Source of the DNA: Phycomyces nitens
Taxonomy: Eukaryota; Mucoromycota; Mucoromycetes; Mucorales; Phycomycetaceae
NCBI GenBank assembly: GCA_022702545.1
Contig: JAHRBC010000005.1
Location: 62,001 to 126,000 of the forward strand
Direction of reading: 5' to 3'
DNA length: 64,000 nucleotides
Each line of letters begins with the position of its first letter. Within the stretch, counting starts at the first letter, position 1. The position numbers and the translations under genes are program-made. This document shows, piece after piece, positions 36,252-46,615 of this stretch. Below the pieces are notes generated by a model that saw nothing but the letters and a program-made list of their open reading frames with translations, had not been told where the DNA came from and searched no databases.

Positions 36252-39200
36252 TTATGCGTATATTTTTCTAAGTAAAGGGACAATGAGCATCTTAATGTTT
36301 CCACTTTCTGTTATATGCTCTCCAATGGCAACTGACAACAGAATACGGTGTACTGGCAGAATGTTTTGGTAATCGCCTCTGGTAAATGTCGTCTCACACA
36401 GCTCTACATCTTGTCCACTTCTTACATCTTGGCTTGCTGTCCGGTACCACTTAATGTATGCAAAAACATGCTGATCAAATTGGCCAGTTCTTGGATCAAA
36501 GATGGCATTTGCAAAAAGGTATTGAATTTGGCCAGTGAAGGCACTAATCCCACGGTCATTGTTCTCACCAAATAAGGCTTGTATATATGATCCACAGTTG
36601 GCTCTACCATTGCAACTTTTATAAACCTGGCCAAGAAGATTGATGGAAGGAATCTTCTGGATCATGTTGTTGATGAATGTCTCCCCAAAAACTGCATCTC
36701 GATATCCTCTTATTTGATCATCACCATATGATGTGCGATAGAACTCAAGCAGGTGGGCATACTCTTCTTCTTTCATTGGCATGTGGTTGCCAAGAGCAAG
36801 AGGAAAGGCAGACGGTGGCAGTGGCTCATTGCCTTTGACACCAAATATATTGCGTTCGGCGGAGTCAAGGAAGTTCTTCAGGTGGAATCCAGCAGGAGAG
36901 AAAGGAATGTATGGCGTAGTGGGGATGGTGACAGCAGGAGCAATATGGACAAGTTCAGAAATCAAAGAAGTGTGCGATTCGTTTTCAACAAATGGCAAGA
37001 TTCCACGGGCAAGATCAACTTTGAATATATCCTCAAGGTACTTTCTCATAAAGGTTCCCTCAAAGCCATCTTTCTTATTTGTGGAGTAGCTTTTCAAGAT
37101 ACCATTATATCGTTCAAAGCTGAATAACCAGTACCCATATACCGGCCCAAAGTTCAGGATCGTTTCTTGCAGATGAAGATGCAGATGCATATTAGGTGAG
37201 ATGAATTCTGTGCCGTATATGTTCTGACATTGACGGCCAAACAACTCCAGACAGTAGTGGGCCTCAGCCAATTCATCTTTGGATATGCTCGGTCTTGCCA
37301 AGTATCTGCACCCATTCACAAAGCACATCCAGTTGTCCAGATTCTCGCGTGGTAAGCGACCCAGCAAAAGAACAGGGGAGTACACCAGGCACCAAGATCT
37401 CCACTCATCGGCCTTCATGAAAGGAAAATCCTTTCCAATTTTCTTTCTTAGTGGTGTGAAGTCTGGGGGAAGGACCATGGTCTCAGCCTGTTGCTGCATT
37501 TCTGTCAAGTGTCTATTGGTAATCAGGCCAGCTGATCTCCACTTCTCCATCATACGTTTCGCGGTTCCCAGAAAGAGGTTATGCATTGGGTCAATAATGG
37601 TGCACTCGACTACATTAAAGTACTCAAGATTATGGAGTTCTGACCAGCGGACACCATTCTCTCTTTCCATCCTCTTCTGTTCAGTATCACTTGACGCACT
37701 CTTCCAGGCAGCAGCATGTTGACGGTTTTCAATATCTGTTCGAGCCACCCACTCTGAGAAGACGAACCCAGAATAGTCCATTCCAGCATTTCCAGGAAGG
37801 CGAGAAAACCTGCGATTACACTTGTGGCAGGCGTTTGTACTGGCATGGGATGTAAATCCACATGTTTTGCGAGCTGCAGGAATATCACAAGCAACCAAAA
37901 GAAGAGCTGCACGAACAAGAGCACCAGAAGGACAATGGAAGGTCGGCATAATGATACCACCATACAATTTCTTGAGTTCGACAACAAGAGGGGCCAAATA
38001 GTGATTGATTTCACTTGTTCTTGCTTCTTTCGGACCTGGCATCAAACCAACAAGTACTACGTTCTCCTTCTTGTACCTCTCCTCTCTTGGCAAATTATTG
38101 ATTGAAAGGTAGATCGCTCCACAAGAATAAGCAACCCCATCAAAAGGCTGAAACCAATCAATATTCAATGTGAGCATCAGAGACCGCTCATGGGCTACAA
38201 ATTGTTCATTGTTTCGGTCTTTCAGTGCACCCCACTTTGCTCCATCGTAGATATCAAACAGTGTGTCTGGAACTTGCTGTCTGAATCTCCAATGATTGAC
38301 CATGCGCTCAAATTCAGGACGGCGGAAGAGAGAAGACAAGGTGTTTGTGACTGAGTTGTACATGTACACCCTTTTTGGTGGAGCCAAGCTACTGGATGAC
38401 CCCAAGAAAAGCTCATTTTCGCACATATTTCCGGAAAGCTTTCTGAAAGTACAGCACTGTGGAACCATCTCGGACTCGGAATATATCTTGTGGCATTCAC
38501 CACAGGCCACATAACGTTGGACTCCTTTTGTTACTGAATTCAACCCCGTCATATTGTAGAGGGCATTCAGACTCAATGGCAGGCGGAACAATTGCCCAAA
38601 TTGAGCCAAAACCTCATTAATGAACTTGATCAATATGACACCACCTGAGTTGACAACGTATTTGGAGATGAAGAACGCAGCAAAGGAGGCAATGAATAGA
38701 TGGGTCGGGTTGGTTGGCATATCAAAGACAAAGGATTGGTCTATTTAATTTATTGAATTAATATCTCTGATATTTTTTTAAAATATTTTGCGATTTTACT
38801 AACCTTCAATTGTCTCATATTCCTCTTCAAAGGTATCAGAATTCACGGATTCCACACTCTCAGCATCATCGTCAACTTCAGCAAAAGGTGAGCTTGGCAT
38901 TTCTTCATGGGCTATAAAACCAAAATATTATAGACAACAATTAGTTAAAAGCTTTTAATAAAATTATATACATACATTCAACATGAGTCTCAACAATGAT
39001 GTTGGTCTCAATCTCCATGTCATTGCCATTGCCATTCACATTCATGGCCATTGCTTCAGGGACCAATGCTATATTATATAATATTATTAAATTTCCGCCA
39101 AAAAATTATTTGTGTCTGTACATACATGAATCCTGTCTTTGTAATCTTCGCAAAATATCATCAGCAACATGTCTGCGATATGTTTGGGCTGATACCAGCT

Positions 39201-39270
39201 CGAATGTTCTGCCAGTTGGTGAGCATACAGAGCACTTGCATTCAACTTCGTTGCTTGAGTAAAAAGACAT
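36252..39270 (-). CDS. Tnp2-type CACTA transposase of D, core exon intact
   Basis: This is the best-preserved transposase in the window. Exon 1 starts at 39270 with CKCSVCSPTG...RRHV. Short exons follow near 39080-38990 and 38910-38810 (acidic, with SPFAEVDDDAESVES). The core exon runs from 38740 to the stop at 36252 without interruption, giving 822 residues from the ATG at 38720. Motifs in order are the CGECHKIY finger, SLMLTLNIDWFQPF, LVGLMPGPKEAR, ACDIPAARK, NACHKCNRR, IDPMHNLFLGTAKRMM, YGYWLFSFERYN (DUF4218-like) and FTGQIQYLFANAIF (DUF4216-like). The predicted role is cleavage and transfer of element ends. Exon borders upstream of the core are my reading of GT/AG signals. Activity is not shown. 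Confidence 0.82.
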
Positions 39271-39519
39271 TTTGAGTTGTTTTGTATTTAAAAAAATTAA
39301 CAGAAAAGGGTAACCATTTGAAAATATGCTTTTTTTTTATAGTTTTTATAACACAAATGTAACGACCAAAAGGTAAATCATATTTATTATCCAATAGAAC
39401 AGACTGAAAACTACTGGCGCAGTTGAAAATAAAAAAGTTTATTGAGTTCAATTTTGATACACTTGTACCTTTAATTCCACTGAAATATCTCTAAATGAAA
39501 GTGTATATTTTTTGCAGTG

Positions 39520-39636
39520 TACGTTAATATGTCTTAGATGATGATTGTCCAGTAGGATATACTGACAAGATATTTGCAATCTAAGACATTTGAGACATTT
39601 GAGACATTTTCCAAAACATATGCAAGAAGACCAATT
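39520..39636 (-). repeat. 5' LTR fragment of G2, distal to D
   Basis: The sequence matches 31588-31697 of the 3' LTR with few changes, starting TACGTTAATATGTC at the D border and ending GACCAAT at the MULE. The LTR then resumes at 42082 with ATCGGCAAGG and ends at 42173. The first 184 bp of the LTR are missing next to D. Confidence 0.85.
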
Positions 39637-42081
39637 GGGCATCTCCTTATTTTCTATCGTCTGATGTTTAAATTTGGAGGAATAGTGGCTTTTTCAGTGA
39701 AGGCTTGGCTGAGTTACTAGTTATTTTCTCTCGATTTCTTTTTATTTTTTTCTTTCTTGAATTCTTTATTAAAAATATTCAAAAATGTCCAACAACACTA
39801 TTATCTATAACATTTCGAACATCCAAAATGCTTTGATCAACTCATCAATTGAAGGCATTAAAATGCTTCCTTTGAATACAACAATCTCAGTAAAAGCCAG
39901 TGAATGGGAGCAGTGCCTTGGCCGCATGAATGCACTCTGCTCAACAAAGTGGACAGTAAATAGAAAACTTCAGGATCAAAGTTTAGTCTTTGGAGAGACT
40001 AGACAATGTCATCGTTCTGGAAAATATCAGTCTAAGCGTCAAATCCGTCTTGCGCAAAAGGACTCAAAGAGATGTGGGTGTACTGCTGCTTTGAAAATCA
40101 AGCAGTATAATGGCACCTCGATTGTTACCTTTTGCATGACAAAAGATCATATCAATCATGTTCCTGGAGAGCGCCAGGAAATCAGAACTTTGCCTTTGCC
40201 CTCTGAGGCAATCAAGATCATCGAGGATCAGCTGAGAAGTGGAAGCAGCTGTAGAAACACAAGGATATCTACTCTTAGACAAATTGAAAACTGGGGTGTG
40301 GGTATCAGAAAGCCCAATTATGAAGAGATTTACAATAGAATGAAGAAGGTTTGTTGGCAGTGATGTAAAGAAAAAGAGATTGAATTTAATAGTATGATAC
40401 AAAATATAGATGGAAACATTGTTATATATGTTTAACTCAAATGAGAAGACATCTTTGTCAATCTGGTTGAACGAAAAGCTGGCATCCCAGAATTATTCAA
40501 TCTTTATTGGAAATCTCTTGGCATACTCAAACAACCAAGATCTCTTTGCATTTGGATTCCAGTCGCCAACACAAGTACAAATCATGAGTTTATCTCAATC
40601 ATTTTGCTTGGATGCCACCCACGGAGTTTCCTGTAGAAGTACGGAGGTTATGTACTCCTTGGTTACCAAACACCCTGAAACCAGAAAAGGTTATCCTGTT
40701 GCATTTATGATCACAAATGATCAAAGTGTTGGTCCCATCAACCAATGGCTTGTATATCTTCGCCAAACCAACCCCTTCAATCCATTGGCAATCACGATTG
40801 ACTGTTGTATTGCCGAAGCCAATGCAATCACCTCTGCATTACCACAAACATCGATTCACTACTGTGAATTTCATGTCCTTCGTGCTTGGCAACATAACCT
40901 TGACAGTAAAGTCAAGCTAGATGGATCATTTACAACGCAACAGCTGGCAGAGTATAAGCAAAGCCTGAAGAACAGTTTGAAAAGTATTCTTGTTGAGTCA
41001 AATGAAGCAATCTTCATAACGAAAATTGGAGACTTTAAAAGAATGATCCAAGATCAACCTGAATTTCTAAGATATTTCGAGAGAAAATGGACAGGAAGCG
41101 AAAATATATTGAGAAGATGGGGACGTCCTTTTGTTCAGCAGCACCACCAAAGATACTTGACAAACAACTACATTGAATCATGGCACAACCAACTGAAAGT
41201 CATTTATTTCAATCGCGCAAGAATCAGAAGATTGGACCGTCTTGTCTTTATCCTGACCAACGATGTTGAGTTCTACTATGAACAAGAGGTTGAAAGACTT
41301 AATTTCAGCAATGGAAGAATGGGTCCTGTTGAAAATGAGCTTTCAAGAAACTCCTTTGCTGCCTCCCAAATCCAAGAGGACATACTCCCTTCTATGATCA
41401 TTAACCCTTTGGGTGAGATTAGTAATAGTATGGATGACTCTCATGGTGAGTGGCAAATCAAGTCTTTTTCAACAGAAAATCAATGGTATACTGTCATGAT
41501 TGAACATGGGTTGATCCAAAAGTGTTCTTGCCCCAGTTTCCACCGTCGCCAACTGCCATGTAAGCATATGTACCTGCTCAAGCGATACAGTAAAGCAAAT
41601 TTGGTATATCATGAGCAGCAAGACCATGCACACATGCAGTTGCAACAATCAGCCCAGAGTGTCAGAAATGAAGCTTTAGTGGATAACAATGTTGAGCAAA
41701 GAAATGGATTGCAAGATCCTAGCTTAGTAATCCAAAGTATTATGGCCAATGCAACAACATTGTATCATCAGAGAGAAGATTTGGAGAGATTGAGGAGCAT
41801 TCCAGGTGTGGATATTTCTAAGTTAGAGATGTTAGACAGGTTACTGTTTGATGCATTAAAGCATGTTGATGACTTGAAGAATGAAAACTCTCTTCATTTC
41901 CAAAATATAAATACTCAACGTTAATAAAAATCAATCTTTTTCATAATAGGTTTTGTAACAAAAAGTATTTAAAAAATGTAAATAGATCACACTACAAGAA
42001 TTTGTAAAAGTAAAAGCTGTCACAAGTTCCTGTTATTCCTCCAAATTTAAACATCAGATGATAGAAAATAAGGAGATGCCC
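39637..42081 (+). mobile_element. Mutator-like element (MULE) in the G2 5' LTR
   Basis: The inverted ends are 48 bp with one mismatch: 39637-39684 (GGGCATCTCCTTATTTTC...) and 42034-42081. The LTR is continuous across the insertion. The most that can be read as a target duplication is AT, with TGGGC/GCCCA termini; there is no 8-11 bp repeat as is usual for MULEs. The 2.45-kb element has a single two-exon transposase gene that looks intact. Confidence 0.85.
39785..41924 (+). CDS. MULE transposase with FAR1-like and SWIM domains
   Basis: Exons 39785-40348 and 40410-41924 join in phase across a 61-bp intron (GTTTGT to ATATAG), for about 692 residues. The N-terminal part has a WRKY/GCM1-type zinc region (CHRSGKYQS, RCGCTAALKI, DHINH), as in FAR1-type DNA-binding domains. 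The MULE core shows FCLDATHGVS (first Asp), ITIDCCIAEANA (second Asp), the diagnostic YCEFHVLRAW and NNYIESWHNQLK (Glu candidate). A SWIM finger follows (CSCPSFHRRQLPCKH), then a helical tail. No lesions were seen. This is probably the only fully open DNA transposase gene here besides D. The donor is not a perfect GTAAG, so the exon 1 end is slightly uncertain. Confidence 0.87.
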
Positions 42082-42219
42082 AATCGGCAAGGTCTGAGTG
42101 TTTACCCAACAAGGTCAACCATTACTGGTTACCTATTAAGAGCCGATTTCGGTCACCGATGTCAACTCTGACAATTCATCTGTTTGTAATTTTAGAAATT
42201 GGTAATCTGTTTATAATAA

Positions 42220-45200
42220 CACTACGGTGGAAAAAATGGTAGCTAACTACCGTTTTGGTAGCATTACTACCGTTTTTTCCCACCAAAAAAAATGGTAGTA
42301 AAGACTCTGTATAAGGTGATTTCGGTAGCTGTTACCGTTTTTTTAGTGCGAAAAAAAAGGGTAGTTATGAGGCAGGAATAGGCACAGCTACCATTTTTTT
42401 TATCCAACCAAAATCGTTTCTTTATATACTATAGCCTCTCTTTTATATTACTTTATATACTAGCACCCATTCTTTTTTTACTGCCATTTATTTGAAATAA
42501 TGGTTTATTTTTTATTATAATTTCGATTTATTTCAAATAATATTAAAATATATATAATAATAATATAGAAACATACCAAAAGCAAATACTATTTAATATT
42601 ATAAAACGTATATGGTACAAACCTTTTACTCAATCTATACACGATGCCAACAACATGTTGTTATGACTTGGATGGCCTTTGATCTTCATCGATTGCTATA
42701 AAAATATTGTGGTCAGAGAATGAAGCAATCAAATAAACCGAATATATTGTTTTGGGTAGCATACCAGTATATATTGTGCTTGTTAATCAGCGTGCCGAGC
42801 ATCTTGTTGTGAATCACTATCATGACTTGGAAGGCCTTTGGTCTTCATCAATTGCTATAAAGATATTGTGGTCAGAGAATGAAGCGATCAAATAAACCAA
42901 GCATATTGTTTTGGATAGCATACCAGTATATATTGTGCTTGTTAATCGGTATACCAAGCATCTCTTGAATTAATGCCACTATATGAAACGTACAGATGTA
43001 AATACTAGATGCAGTAGAAGGAGAATAGAGAATGTGCAATATGATTAATTAAAGAGTGTAAACATATTATAATATTCTTACCATAGAAAATATATTGCTG
43101 TAAAGTCAGCTCATAAGATTTAAAACTAATTCAAATATAATGGTAGTTGGCAGAATGAGTACATCATTAAGAAAACAATATGCATATTCTACAGAGATTC
43201 CCAGGTGGGGAGGTGGGGAACGACAAACTTTAGTGTAATATAGCTGTAAAAAATTTTCACCTTTTTTTAGTGTCTGAAAAATTATGAGATGAGTGTTTCA
43301 TTCCTTGATTAAAGATAGCAGAGCTGAAGATGTGGTATACAAGATTCCAATCGGATGTTTATGTAATTGACAACCTTACATAAGGGAGGGTCATTTAGTT
43401 TTATTTCAAAAAAGTAGAGCAAAGAAAAGAAAAGAAATATAAACTAACCTCGGCGTAATACAGCTATAAAAAAATTTCATTTTTTTGGTGCTTGAAAAAG
43501 GGCGAGATGTGTGTTTCATTCCTAGATTAAAAACAACAGAGCTGAAGATGTGGTATACAAGATGCCAATCGGGCATTTATTAAGGTGGCAATCTTACGTG
43601 ATGGAGAGTTATTCGATTTTATTTCAAAGGAGAGGACCAAAGCAAAGATAAAACAGCTAAAGGAAAAGAGGAAAAGAAAAAGTGCGCTAAAACATATACT
43701 AAAAATATGAGAGAACCAATAAGAGCAGCCTAAAGAATATTAAAGACTTAGTCTGTTTCTCTTAGATGAAGGCTCATTGCTCATTCCTAGTGGTGTAAAC
43801 CTATATCAAACAGTAGAAATATTATATTAATATTAAATTGAGAATAGATGAGCAACAAAAAAGCTCTAACTTATAGTACATCTGTCATGATTGGGGATTC
43901 AGCCTCGTCATCCGTTTGAAATACCTCATCTTCCGAAAGAAAAGAACTGCTTGCTCTTTCCTGCTATAACATAATAAAAATATTGTATTAATTATAATGC
44001 ATATTCAAATGTTTGTTAATTAATAAACTTGCCTGGCTGTTCTCTGCTATTTTTCTCTTACAAGTCTGGTTTGCACTCTTAAAGGTGTCTTGAAGAAGAT
44101 TCTTGGCACACCACATTCTTTTGCACTTGTAAATGTGGAGTGCTATTGTCCTAGCCGTGCCTCACTGGTCACAATCATTGATGACAGGTACGTTGATTTT
44201 GTCATCATTGACCAAGAAGTGTCTTTGCTGCTATTGCTATTATTAGTCAAATAATCTCTTACCTACCCATGGAAAAAGTAATTAGAGTATACTCCAAGCT
44301 TATCACGTCAAACTTGAAGGGCGGTAGAAATGCCAGTTTGCTTGTTGAGCGCTTTGCTGTTCATAGCTTTGTCAGTTCAGCAAACAGCTCTCAGAATTAT
44401 CCTAGTACAAGTCAGCTGTCCACATATAATGAAGCAAGTTTCTTAGATCTTCCAGATGGTGTAAGTGCTGCCCAGCTATGGGAGCCATTCAACTGACATG
44501 CCAGCTTGAATGATGATGACTTGGAAGGTGTCAGCAGCCCTGTTGTCAAGAATACTTTGGCAAAGTACTATCTGCAAAACAGTGGTATGAACAGTATTGA
44601 ACTTGATGACCCGACGATTGTTGTTGCTTCTCATCTTTGGAAAAATTCAACCGTACATTCTTCATGTATGTACCGAAGAATAAAAAACAAGACCAGATGT
44701 GGCAATCATCATGTGATGTTCACCCGTCCATACAGAAAGTGAGTATTGGTATTAGTCAAAATACAAAATAGAGATCACTCGCATTTTTTATATTTTTATC
44801 TAGCCGTCGCAATATAACTATTCAAAGCTGGTTTGTTGGCACTGTGGAATTTTATTTTGAGCATAAAGAGGTTGATGACACACCGCACTTTCTGGCATTC
44901 ATTGAAGTGATGAAAGAGCATGGTACAGCAGCCCATGACTCATCTGTGCCAATCGTAATACGGCGGTCACACAGCTCAACTGGACAAACAACCCAGCCAA
45001 AATATGCTGTTAATGTGGATGACATTCAGCATCAAGTTGGGCTCATCCAGTACCCTCCGAGTAGTAATCAGTTCTTTATCATTGCACCATATTACGTGTT
45101 TAATGACAATCTGCGTGTGACCATGGGGAACCTTGCCACTTTATAAAAATTTTCTTTTTCTTTTTTCTTTCCTTATAAATATCAATACCAAATAAAATAA

Positions 45201-45874
45201 AATAAAATGGCTAATAATGTCAAAAACAAAAAAAAATGTTTCAAAAAAACGGTAGCATAACTACCGTTTTGTTCACACAGGCAAAAAATTATTTTTCTCA
45301 AAAATGCGCAACATCTTTAACACCAAATAAAATGCTCATTTCAATAAACAAGGTTGCCTAAAAACTTACGAGCCCTTTCTATAGTACTACAACTACCTCA
45401 TTGCCTGATGAAAAGACATTCCATGCAACTTTTATGATTCGGGATCGATGACATTACCTTTCAACCACAATCTGTGGAGATAAAGTGCTCTAATAAATAT
45501 TAATGTCATATAAAATAAAATAAAATGGCTAATAATATCAAAAACAAAAAATTGGTTTCAAAAAAATGGTAGTTATGCTACTGTTTTGTTCACACAGGCG
45601 AAAAATTATTTTTCTCAAGAATGCGCAACATCTTTAACACCAAATAAAATGCTCATTTCAATAAATAACGTTGCCTAAAAACTTACGAGCCCTTTCTATG
45701 GTACTACAACTACTTCATTGCCTGATGAAAAGACATTCCATGCGACTTTTATGATTCGGGATCGATGACATTACCTTTCAACCACAATCTGCGGAGATAA
45801 AGTGCTCTAAAATCATAAAAAACGGTAGTTATGCTACCGTTTTTGGCACAGCTACCGGTCCTTCCACCGTAGTG
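42220..45874 (+). mobile_element. Non-autonomous element E4
   Basis: The left end is CACTACGGTGGAAAAAATGG and the right end is CTTCCACCGTAGTG. At 3.65 kb it is closest to E1/E2 and in the same orientation as E1. Hairpin motifs, the 320-bp duplication and the transposase relic are all present. The flanks TAA and CTA do not match: the left flank is the DNA beyond G2 and the right flank is inside a Gypsy LTR. Many differences from E1 are CpG changed to TG or CA. Confidence 0.82.
44070..45146 (+). pseudogene. E4 relic of a CACTA transposase C-terminal part
   Basis: The layout is as in E1: a block near 44070-44255 (GTPHSFALVNVECYCPS), 44269-44496, then after the shared TGA 44506-44742, and 44844-45146 beyond a short intron. 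Substitutions against E1 include Arg to Gln and Arg to Cys changes that fit CpG decay. The catalytic half is absent. Confidence 0.65.
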
Positions 45875-45994
45875 CTATCGATTACCTGAAAACTATTCTT
45901 TGAACTTGACGATCCCCAGTGGTATTGATTCTGCGACTTAGTTACAAGTGCCAGAAAAGAAATACCAGATCAATACCTGACAATTGGTAGCTGA
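45875..45994 (+). repeat. LTR end and primer-binding site of Gypsy G4
   Basis: 45875-45982 is the inner end of the G2-type LTR in plus orientation, ending GATCAATACCTGACA. Two bases later comes TGGTAGC (45985), which fits the 3' end of initiator tRNA-Met as used by Ty3-type elements. Seven matching bases is modest support. The outer LTR part is missing at the E4 border. Confidence 0.65.
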
Positions 45995-46373
45995 ATGACC
46001 AAGTCTTCTGACCTGAAAAAGACAGAAACACAGTTTACAGACGCTCAAAAGAAGTCCTTTGAGATTGAAGAACGAGTTCAGGCCCTACTTCCCTCTACAT
46101 TTGCCCGTACCGTTCCCCATATCCCTTCGGACCAGCATATCCGTTCTACCCCTGCTCGAATAGCCTTTTGGGAAGCCCAAGCCAACCTTATTGTAGCCAA
46201 GTTAACCGGTGTACCTGTTTCTACACCCACGGACCCAGATTCGCCCGTCTACATACCTGTTCCCAGTACCCTGTCTGAACCCCCAATGAGTGAACCAGTT
46301 TCCCCCACTCCCAGTGTCCCTGCGACCATCTCCATGCCTGAGTTGATTGCCGCCTTTACTGAAGCTCTCTGTA
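45995..46373 (+). pseudogene. Gypsy G4 gag N-terminus, cut by element B
   Basis: The frame starts MTKSSDLKKTETQFTDAQ 13 bp after the primer site and runs open to the B terminus at 46374, about 126 residues. It contains a capsid-like N-terminal stretch (FWEAQANLIVAKLTG) and a Pro/Ser-rich segment. It is called gag from its position after LTR and primer site, not from a recognised domain. The rest of the element is not found right of B, where a different Gypsy (G3, opposite strand) begins. Confidence 0.6.
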
Positions 46374-46615
46374 CACTGGGAAAACGGTGGGCTATTCTAC
46401 TGTGCACAGTTAACTGAGAACGTGGAGAAAGCTGAAGCAAATTTGCAACTCAACACGTTTTTTTGTGATCACCTTGAAAATATTGTTTTATTGTATTTAA
46501 TTGGCTCGGATATAAAGAACAGGAGATAATATTTTTATACTCTTATAAAACCGTAGCAAATAAAGCATATGTAACACTTGTTTCCTTTTTGTTTAAACTT
46601 CAATACACAAATACC

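Larger units (their letters stand above)
33446..39519 (-). mobile_element. CACTA transposon D
   Basis: The left end is CACTGCAAAAAGCATACAG. The right end on the minus strand is CACTGCAAAAAATATACAC, with a further shared TTTCAT. At 6.07 kb it has the same two-gene plan as A-C. The flanking triplets differ (GAG and TAC). The left flank is G2 RNase H and the right flank is the middle of a G2 LTR, so the insertion is tied to a deletion. 33470-34900 is AT-rich without a gene. It holds a worn duplicated phrase near 33810-33890 (GTGTAGTTYAYGRTACAC-like). Confidence 0.82.
31404..42173 (-). mobile_element. Ty3/Gypsy element G2, interrupted by D and a MULE
   Basis: One insertion is bounded by LTR ends TGTCAG...CTGACA at 31404 and 42173, with ATTC on both sides (31400-31403 and 42174-42177). 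The 3' LTR is whole. The 5' LTR survives only as 39520-39636 plus 42082-42173. Gag, protease, reverse transcriptase and part of the 5' LTR are gone; element D sits exactly at the gap. The left end is 133 bp past the tRNA-Leu. Confidence 0.82.
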
